Positions 1 through 5,193 of a DNA stretch of 6,154 nt are shown here, one piece after another (positions within the stretch are counted from its first letter, which is position 1; every line of letters begins with the position of its first letter). Source of the DNA: Hyphomicrobiales bacterium (GTDB taxonomy: Bacteria > Pseudomonadota > Alphaproteobacteria > Rhizobiales > Aestuariivirgaceae). The stretch covers positions 1 to 6,154 of the forward strand of contig JALWJW010000095.1 of NCBI GenBank assembly GCA_026996935.1. Direction: 5' to 3'. Below the pieces are notes generated by a model. The model did not search any database. It worked only from the letters and a program-made list of their open reading frames with translations, and had not been told where the DNA came from. The translations under genes and the position numbers were made by a program.

Positions 1-1276
1 ACGGTACATTATGACCAATACCATCAATATAAAATCGATCTAACGCATTACTCATATGTGCAATGGCACTGGCCCTATCTGGCCCATGGGTGCAAAGTTT
101 TGCGATCATTGGATCGTAAAACATCGAAATTTCACCACCCTCATAAACCCCGGTATCATTGCGAACGCTCAACCCGTCCTCAACAGATTCTTCTGGTGGG
201 TTATAACGAACGAGACGGCCCGTGGATGGCATAAAACTGCGATAAGGATCTTCAGCATAAATCCGGCTTTCAATCGCCCAGCCATTAAGCTGAATATCCT
301 CTTGCTTCAACGATAGCGTTTCACCTGCCGCCGATCGGATCATTTGCTCGACCAGATCAACACCAGTAATCATTTCAGTTACAGGGTGTTCAACCTGCAA
401 GCGGGTATTCATTTCAAGGAAATAAAAGTTTTTATCCTGACCAACAACAAATTCAACTGTTCCAGCCGTGTCATAATCAACAGCTTTTGCAAGGGCAACG
501 GACTGCTCGCCCATTTTCCTGCGGGTTTCCTCATCAAGCAACGGTGATGGAGCCTCTTCAATAACCTTTTGATTGCGGCGTTGAATCGAACATTCGCGTT
601 CACCGAGATAAATCACATTACCGTGCTTATCCCCCAATACCTGAATTTCAATATGACGCGGATTTACAATAAATTTTTCAATAAAAATGCGATCATCACC
701 AAATGATGAAACCGCCTCATTTCGCGCCAATTGAAACCCTTCTGCAACTTCATCTTGTGAATGAGCAATCCGCATGCCCTTACCGCCTCCGCCAGCCGAG
801 GCTTTAATCATCACTGGGTAGCCAATATCATCGGCAATCTTGATTGCATCCTCAGGTGTTTCAATTTCACCCAAATGGCCCGGCACAATCGAAACATTGG
901 CATCACCTGCAAATTTCTTGGATTCAATTTTATCGCCCATCACTTGGATGGCACGCGTATTAGGCCCAATAAAAGCAATACCATTGTCTTTGAGCGCATT
1001 TGCAAAATGAGCATTTTCTGACAAGAAACCATACCCGGGGTGAACAGCTTCTGCACCTGTTTGCTTACAAGCATCGATAATTTTTTCAATCACCAAATAA
1101 GACTCAGCCGCAGCAGCAGGGCCAATATTTATCGCTTCATCGGCCATTTGAACATGCAAGGCACGTTTATCTGCATCAGAAAACACCGCAACAGTAGCAA
1201 TACCCATCTTTCGTGCCGTTTTTATAACCCGGCAAGCAATCTCACCACGGTTGGCAATTAGAATTTTTTTGAACAT
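1..1276 (-). CDS. pccA: Propionyl-CoA carboxylase alpha chain (biotin carboxylase subunit), 5' part, runs off left edge
   Basis: This subunit uses ATP and bicarbonate to carboxylate biotin, which the beta subunit then uses to turn propionyl-CoA into methylmalonyl-CoA in the cytoplasm. I translated 425 uninterrupted codons by hand. Residues 1-115 form the biotin carboxylase N-terminal domain (start MFKKILIANRGEIACRVIK), about 116-330 the ATP-grasp domain, and about 335 onward the C-terminal domain. Visible active-site residues are K116, K158, the glycine loop GGGGKG at 162-167, K237, E275, E288, N290, R292, E296 and R338, matching the spacing of E. coli biotin carboxylase. AEDPYRSFMPSTGRLVRY at 341-358 and GVYEGGEISMFYDPMIAKL at 376-394 are typical of PccA rather than AccC. 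The biotinyl domain lies outside the window; the family is about 660-670 residues. The ATG at 1274-1276 is chosen because the protein begins exactly at the family's conserved start, with AGG and GAG purine patches just upstream. Methylcrotonyl- or acetyl-CoA carboxylase is a less likely alternative. Confidence 0.95.
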   Translation of the reverse strand, partial: MFKKILIANRGEIACRVIKTARKMGIATVAVFSDADKRALHVQMADEAINIGPAAAAESYLVIEKIIDACKQTGAEAVHPGYGFLSENAHFANALKDNGIAFIGPNTRAIQVMGDKIESKKFAGDANVSIVPGHLGEIETPEDAIKIADDIGYPVMIKASAGGGGKGMRIAHSQDEVAEGFQLARNEAVSSFGDDRIFIEKFIVNPRHIEIQVLGDKHGNVIYLGERECSIQRRNQKVIEEAPSPLLDEETRRKMGEQSVALAKAVDYDTAGTVEFVVGQDKNFYFLEMNTRLQVEHPVTEMITGVDLVEQMIRSAAGETLSLKQEDIQLNGWAIESRIYAEDPYRSFMPSTGRLVRYNPPEESVEDGLSVRNDTGVYEGGEISMFYDPMIAKLCTHGPDRASAIAHMSNALDRFYIDGIGHNVP

Positions 1277-1325
1277 TTATCTCAACCTAAAATTATAAAA
1301 CAGCACAGTATTATGATTTGAAACT

Positions 1326-1357
1326 AAAAGGAGTATATGAGCAATCACCCCCCGTAA
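1326..1357 (+). other. Possible six-codon leader reading frame (MSNHPP) with a strong Shine-Dalgarno sequence
   Basis: AAAAGGAG at 1326-1333 is the best ribosome binding sequence on the plus strand of this intergenic region, better than the one in front of the cyclase itself. It is followed by ATG at 1337-1339 and five codons reading S-N-H-P-P, then TAA at 1355-1357. The frame is the same as the cyclase frame 111 bases downstream, but two stop codons separate them. The spacer of 3 bases is shorter than ideal. It may be a leader peptide, the remnant of an older upstream start, or chance. Confidence 0.25.
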
Positions 1358-1361
1358 ACAC

Positions 1362-1378
1362 GATATTTTGATAATATC
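1362..1378. repeat. Small inverted repeat upstream of the cyclase gene
   Basis: GATATT (1362-1367) and AATATC (1373-1378) are perfect inverted copies separated by TTGAT. It sits 5 bases after the stop of the tiny MSNHPP frame and is followed on the plus strand by TTTTAATT. It could be a dyad for a dimeric regulator or a weak A/T hairpin; six A/T-rich base pairs are too unstable to call a terminator. Such repeats also arise by chance in AT-rich spacers. Confidence 0.3.
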
Positions 1379-1409
1379 TTTTAATTCATCTCATCAATCG
1401 CTATCTTTT

Positions 1410-1451
1410 ATGGAACTGGAAAATTTATTCTACAGAAAGAAAAGCAAATGA
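1410..1451 (+). other. Possible 13-codon upstream reading frame overlapping the cyclase start
   Basis: ATG at 1410-1412 opens a frame reading MELENLFYRKKSK and stops with TGA at 1449-1451, so its stop overlaps the cyclase start as ATGA (1448-1451). That junction is the classic shape for translational coupling. No Shine-Dalgarno sequence precedes this ATG, so it may not be translated; it could work only if the transcript started close to it. Chance is a real alternative. Confidence 0.2.
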
Positions 1452-2758
1452 GCGAACGAACGTCAATTACCCTTATTGATGAGGTCTCTGATTGGGTCGT
1501 CTCGCAAGCATTGACCAATGTTGATCTAAAGTCGCTGGTAACAGGCACATGCGAACGTCTTGCCGCCGCAGGTGTACCTATTTTACGGGTCAATTTCACC
1601 TTTTCAGTATTGCATCCTTTATACAATGCCATGGGCTTTGTCTGGCGACGCGGCAAAGGAACAAGTGTTGATGGTCTGCGACATACAGCAAAGGGCGAGG
1701 ATAGCCGATACACTAAAAGCCCATATTTTTATCTTGTCTCCAATGACTTACAACACTTGCGTCGACGCCTGAACAAAGGGGAATGTTTCGATTACCCGAT
1801 ATTAAACGAATTAAAACAAGAAGGCATGACAGACTACCTCGCTTTTGTACGCAATTTTGAAGACCAGCCGGGAAAAGGTATTTTTGGCTCATGGGCAACG
1901 GCACAATCTGGCGGTTTTTCCGAATCTGAAATCGAAGCACTCCTGCGCATTCAAAAGCGTCTTGCAGTCACTGCCAAAGTTGCTGTTTTAAAAAATTTAG
2001 CCAAAAATGCTTTGACCACATATCTGGGCCAAGGGGCTGGCAACAGAGTTCTTGACGGGCAGATTCGACGCGGTGACGGTGAAACAATTCGGGCCGCAAT
2101 CGTAATGGGTGACATTCGTGGTTCTACAATAATGGCCGAAACTTTAGGCCGACAAACCTATATCGATGCGCTCAACATATTTTTTGACAATGTCGCCAGT
2201 GCTTTTTCTGATGCAGGTGGAGAGATCCTAAGTTTCGTTGGCGATGGCTTTCTGGCTATTTTTCCGTGTGACAGCAACACCAAACAAGCCCGCACCAAAG
2301 CCTGCACTGCCGCAGCACAAGCTGCCCATGTCGCCTCGGCCCAAATGGCCGCCGCAAACGCTGAACGTGAAGCTGAAGGTTATGATTCTATCGAATACGG
2401 CCTTGGTCTCCACATCGGCAACGTCATGTTCGGCAATGTCGGTTTAATGGACCGCCTCACCTTTTCCGCCTTTGGATCAGCGGTAAATGAAGCCGCCAGA
2501 TTGGAAGCTCTAACCAAAAAATTCGATAGTCACATCATTGCTTCCAAAGAGTTCAGATCACGCTGTGAAGGTCATTGGATAAGCTATGGTGAACAGAATT
2601 TGCGCGGCGTTGGCCATGCAATTGAAATTTTTGGCCATGATATAAATGTCAACTGTTCACAAAGCTGTAACGGCCCAAAACCAAAGCCGGAATTGACCCT
2701 GTCAGATGCCGAACAAATCGTGCTATTACAGCAAGAAAGTCAACTCGAAGATTCTTGA
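1448..2758 (+). CDS. Class III adenylate/guanylate cyclase with uncharacterised N-terminal region
   Basis: The protein has 436 residues with no signal peptide or membrane segment, so it is probably cytoplasmic. The C-terminal half (about 214-398) is a class III cyclase catalytic domain, which makes a cyclic nucleotide from a nucleoside triphosphate. Metal-binding aspartates are D222 (in MGDIRGST) and D266 (in FVGDGFLAIF); transition-state residues N347 and R351 lie in FGSAVNEAARLE. A homodimer is expected because one chain carries both metal and N/R motifs. Base-choosing positions are S262, where adenylate cyclases usually have lysine, and S340, where they have Asp or Thr, so substrate cannot be assigned. 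Residues 1-200 are a probable sensor region, perhaps GAF-like, recalling N-terminal halves of rhizobial cyclases; I name no domain. A 38-residue tail contains a C403-C407 pair. The ATG follows a weak purine-rich stretch (AGAAAGAAAAG). The gene overlaps rimO by four bases. Confidence 0.85.
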   Translation: MSERTSITLIDEVSDWVVSQALTNVDLKSLVTGTCERLAAAGVPILRVNFTFSVLHPLYNAMGFVWRRGKGTSVDGLRHTAKGEDSRYTKSPYFYLVSNDLQHLRRRLNKGECFDYPILNELKQEGMTDYLAFVRNFEDQPGKGIFGSWATAQSGGFSESEIEALLRIQKRLAVTAKVAVLKNLAKNALTTYLGQGAGNRVLDGQIRRGDGETIRAAIVMGDIRGSTIMAETLGRQTYIDALNIFFDNVASAFSDAGGEILSFVGDGFLAIFPCDSNTKQARTKACTAAAQAAHVASAQMAAANAEREAEGYDSIEYGLGLHIGNVMFGNVGLMDRLTFSAFGSAVNEAARLEALTKKFDSHIIASKEFRSRCEGHWISYGEQNLRGVGHAIEIFGHDINVNCSQSCNGPKPKPELTLSDAEQIVLLQQESQLEDS

Positions 2759-4092
2759 AAGTAGCCCACGTGTCAAAATCACCACCAAAAATCGGTCTGG
2801 TCTCCTTAGGCTGCCCTAAAGCACTCGTTGATTCCGAACGCATTCTCACCGACTTACGCGCTCAAGGATATACTTTCTCACCTGATTATGAAGGTGCCGA
2901 CGCGGTCATCGTCAACACCTGCGGTTTTTTGGATTCAGCAAAAGAAGAATCCCTCCAAGCGATTGGCGAAGCCATTGCCCAAAATGGCAAAGTAATCGTC
3001 ACCGGTTGCATGGGTGGCGAAGAAGATATCATTCGCGCCGCTCACCCTTCGGTTTTAGCCGTCTCGGGTCCTCATCAATATGATGCTGTTGTCTCTGCCG
3101 TTCACGATGTTGCACCCCCCTCCCACGACCCGATTAAAGACCTTGTACCTGAATGCGGGCTAAAGCTTACGCCCAAACATTACGCCTATTTAAAAATTTC
3201 CGAAGGCTGCAACAACACCTGCAGTTTTTGTATCATCCCCGACATTCGCGGCAAACTGGCCAGCCGCCCCGTCGCCTCAGTTTTGTATGAAGCAGAACGC
3301 TTGGTGAAATCGGACGTTAAAGAATTACTGGTGATTTCTCAGGATACAAGTGCCTATGGCATTGATACAAAATACGCCTCTAGTAAATTTCACGGTAAGG
3401 AAGTCAAAACAAAGTTCTATGACCTTGCTAAAGAGTTGGGTCAATTGGGTGCATGGGTGCGGATGCATTATGTCTATCCTTATCCGCACGTAAAAGACGT
3501 GGTTGAACTTATGGCCGACGGGTTGGTGCTTCCCTATCTCGATATTCCATTTCAACACGCCTCACCAAAAGTTTTAAAATCAATGCGCCGCCCCGGTAAC
3601 GAGGAAAAAACCTTACGCCAAATCCAGCAATGGCGCGACATTTGTCCAGACCTTGCCATCCGTTCAACCTTTATCGTTGGCTACCCCGGTGAAACTGAAG
3701 AAGATTTCGAGTATTTACTCGATTGGATGAAAGAAGCCAAAATCGAACGGGCCGGTTGTTTTAAATATGAACCTGTTGAAGGGGCAAAATCAAACTCAAT
3801 CCCAGATCAAATACCAGACGACATAAAAGAACAACGCTGGCATCGGTTTATGCAAGCCCAGGCTCAAGTGAGCGCTGATGTATTGGCTGCGCGGGTTGGA
3901 CAACAAAGCCAGGTGATCGTTGATGAAATCGACCATGAGCACGGCGAAGCCATTGCCCGCTCAAAATGGGATGCACCAGAAATTGATGGTAATGTATTCA
4001 TAGAAAATGCGGCACACTTAACAGCAGGTGATGTTGTCTCCGTTAAGTTTACCGCATCTGAAGAATACGACCTGATCGCAAAGCTTGTTTAA
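2755..4092 (+). CDS. rimO: Ribosomal protein uS12 methylthiotransferase RimO
   Basis: RimO is a radical-SAM iron-sulfur enzyme that adds a methylthio group to the beta carbon of a conserved aspartate in ribosomal protein S12. The N-terminal methylthiotransferase domain starts with KIGLVSLGCPKALVDSERIL and holds the three auxiliary-cluster cysteines C20, C56 (NTCGFLDSAK) and C85 (TGCMGGEED). The radical-SAM domain carries CNNTCSFC (C152, C156, C159), with family segments LLVISQDTSAYG (191-202), LPYLDIPFQHASPKVLK (259-275) and STFIVGYPGETEEDF (304-318). A TRAM domain covers about 380-445. Length 445 is normal; the CPKALVDSERIL and DIPFQHAS wording separates it from MiaB. The start is uncertain: TTG at 2755 overlaps the cyclase stop (TTGA) and suggests coupled translation; GTG at 2770, with GAAAG eight bases upstream, would give a protein beginning MSKSPPKIGL and five residues shorter. 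Sharing a transcript with the cyclase is inferred from the overlap; no functional link is known to me. Confidence 0.96.
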   Translation: MKVAHVSKSPPKIGLVSLGCPKALVDSERILTDLRAQGYTFSPDYEGADAVIVNTCGFLDSAKEESLQAIGEAIAQNGKVIVTGCMGGEEDIIRAAHPSVLAVSGPHQYDAVVSAVHDVAPPSHDPIKDLVPECGLKLTPKHYAYLKISEGCNNTCSFCIIPDIRGKLASRPVASVLYEAERLVKSDVKELLVISQDTSAYGIDTKYASSKFHGKEVKTKFYDLAKELGQLGAWVRMHYVYPYPHVKDVVELMADGLVLPYLDIPFQHASPKVLKSMRRPGNEEKTLRQIQQWRDICPDLAIRSTFIVGYPGETEEDFEYLLDWMKEAKIERAGCFKYEPVEGAKSNSIPDQIPDDIKEQRWHRFMQAQAQVSADVLAARVGQQSQVIVDEIDHEHGEAIARSKWDAPEIDGNVFIENAAHLTAGDVVSVKFTASEEYDLIAKLV

Positions 4093-4095
4093 GTT

Positions 4096-5088
4096 TTAAG
4101 CAACCTGATCGAGCACAGCCTTAAGCTCAGGGTGAATATCAGGCGATGTTTCCTTAATAAACATCAGCAACGCACGTTCATTTTTATGAATTTTGCCATC
4201 GCGTTTAACACGGTCAATCAACCATTGCGCTTCACCCGCATCAACAACTTCATTGGCTTTAATTGATGTTTTAAGCTTTTCATTACGTTTCGCCCAGGCT
4301 TCGTCAACGCTATACGAATTCAAAATACCACGCAAACCACCTGCAAAGGTTTTTGACAAAAAGTCTGTAATACTGGCACGATCATCATCCAACCACTCTT
4401 GTGAGCGCAAAGCTTCCTGTCGAGTTGGCACATTATAGCCGGTTGAAGCCATTAGGAAGTTGGCTATTGCTTTAACAAACAAATCTGGCCACGACGGATG
4501 ATTGGCCTGATCGCCAACAATGTCATTAATATCAAATAACACTTCAGCTTCAGCACGCGAAATAGCAATGTTTCCATCCCCCCCCATGCCGTAAAGAACA
4601 AGACGAAGAAGATCAACTTCTGCGGCACCAATAACTCCAGGTTCAAGTTTTGCGCCACGACGCAAAGCACCCTCACCTTTAATCACCCCTTGCTTAACCA
4701 TTTCAAGGGCAAAAACTGACAGCGTTTCAGGGCATGATTTAGCTTTGTTGATGACATTGACCAGCGTTTCAAGTTCTAACGCAGAAGGCATTTCACCACT
4801 GGCACGAATACGATCCATCAACCAATTGGCATTTTGAGATGAAACGTAGCCTTTAGGTTCTGCCTGATTGACCACATAGTCGGTCATCGCTTCAACAAAA
4901 AACTCTAACCATTCCGGGCAAGCAAAACCAGAGCGTGCCAATGAGTACAATTCTTCTGCTTCACTGGCTGATATAACCCCATCAGAAAACACAAACCGCC
5001 GCAATGCAATAACATCTTGTGGTCTAACCATTGCTTCCTTTTTGATATACGCAACAGCATCCCCTAGTGACTTAAACTCAACTGACAC
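4096..5088 (-). CDS. Conserved-looking protein of unknown function with duplicated helical DG-loop modules, in the pcc locus
   Basis: I do not recognise a named family. The protein has 330 residues, no signal peptide, no membrane segment and no catalytic motif that I can see; it looks mostly helical, acidic and cytoplasmic. It appears to be an internal duplication. Module A (about 25-75) has an LRRFVFSDGVISASEAEEL core and returns at 157-215 as LVLYGMGGDGNIAISRAEAE, each followed by P-x-W and an F-V-x-A helix. Module B (about 80-130) has NANWLMDRIRASGEM and returns at 278-328 as EAQWLIDRVKRDGKI. The D-G-x-I-x-x-x-E loops resemble those of TerB-like helical domains and, loosely, EF-hands; this is pattern similarity only. 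The GTG start at 5086-5088 is supported by AAGGAG eight bases upstream. It follows pccB by 105 bases on the same strand and is probably co-transcribed, so a role linked to carboxylase expression, assembly or regulation is a guess from position. It meets rimO tail to tail with 3 bases between. Confidence 0.8.
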   Translation of the reverse strand: MSVEFKSLGDAVAYIKKEAMVRPQDVIALRRFVFSDGVISASEAEELYSLARSGFACPEWLEFFVEAMTDYVVNQAEPKGYVSSQNANWLMDRIRASGEMPSALELETLVNVINKAKSCPETLSVFALEMVKQGVIKGEGALRRGAKLEPGVIGAAEVDLLRLVLYGMGGDGNIAISRAEAEVLFDINDIVGDQANHPSWPDLFVKAIANFLMASTGYNVPTRQEALRSQEWLDDDRASITDFLSKTFAGGLRGILNSYSVDEAWAKRNEKLKTSIKANEVVDAGEAQWLIDRVKRDGKIHKNERALLMFIKETSPDIHPELKAVLDQVA

Positions 5089-5096
5089 AGGTCTCT

Positions 5097-5102
5097 CTCC
5101 TT
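5097..5102 (-). promoter_or_regulatory. Ribosome binding site of the duplicated-module gene
   Basis: On the minus strand AAGGAG stands eight bases before the GTG at 5088. This is a near-ideal Shine-Dalgarno sequence and spacing. It fixes the GTG start, because no ATG in frame nearby has comparable support, and it suggests independent, efficient translation rather than coupling to pccB. Confidence 0.8.
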
Positions 5103-5157
5103 ACAAATCCCACCTACTTTGGTCGTAGAATAATTCATAAGGGGTTTAAAATTCACT

Positions 5158-5171
5158 AACGGTTCACCGTT
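5158..5171. repeat. Small hairpin in the gap between pccB and the downstream gene
   Basis: AACGG and CCGTT are inverted copies around a four-base loop; read on the minus strand the loop is TGAA. The hairpin lies 23 bases past the pccB stop. On the minus strand it is preceded by an A-run and not followed directly by a T-run, so it is not a good terminator for pccB. On the plus strand CCGTT runs into TTTT, but no plus-strand gene ends here. It might be an mRNA processing or stabilising stem between two co-transcribed genes. The stem is short and chance is possible. Confidence 0.35.
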
Positions 5172-5193
5172 TTTGCCGTAAAGACAATTATGC

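Larger units (their letters stand above)
1277..1447. promoter_or_regulatory. Divergent intergenic region between pccA and the cyclase gene
   Basis: These 171 bases separate the start codons of two diverging genes and must carry the pccA promoter and probably the cyclase-rimO promoter. The region is AT-rich. On the minus strand a perfect TATAAT (1292-1297), a CATAAT (1310-1315) and a TATACT (1332-1337) could each be a -10 box, but none has a convincing TTGACA-like -35 box at 16-18 bases. The TATAAT also lies too close to the pccA start to leave room for its ribosome binding site. On the plus strand I could not pick a promoter. That promoters lie here is inferred from gene layout; the exact boxes are unresolved. 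Confidence 0.5.

Noticed and set aside
56..1261. Several plus-strand frames of 60-90 codons across the first 1.26 kb
   Set aside because: All are antisense to pccA, which reads without a break for 425 codons with every active-site residue in place.
1292..1297. Perfect TATAAT on the minus strand as the pccA -10 box
   Set aside because: The -35 region at the right distance is a poor match, and the start of transcription would fall about 9 bases before the ATG, leaving no room for the ribosome binding site.
1408..1713. Open frame of 101 codons on the minus strand over the start of the cyclase gene
   Set aside because: It lies antisense to a well supported cyclase, has no ribosome binding site or recognisable protein, and reads as a chance frame.
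5158..5180. Plus-strand terminator (AACGG stem followed by TTTT)
   Set aside because: No plus-strand gene ends upstream, the stem has only five pairs, and the T-run is mostly part of the stem end; kept only as a weak inverted repeat.
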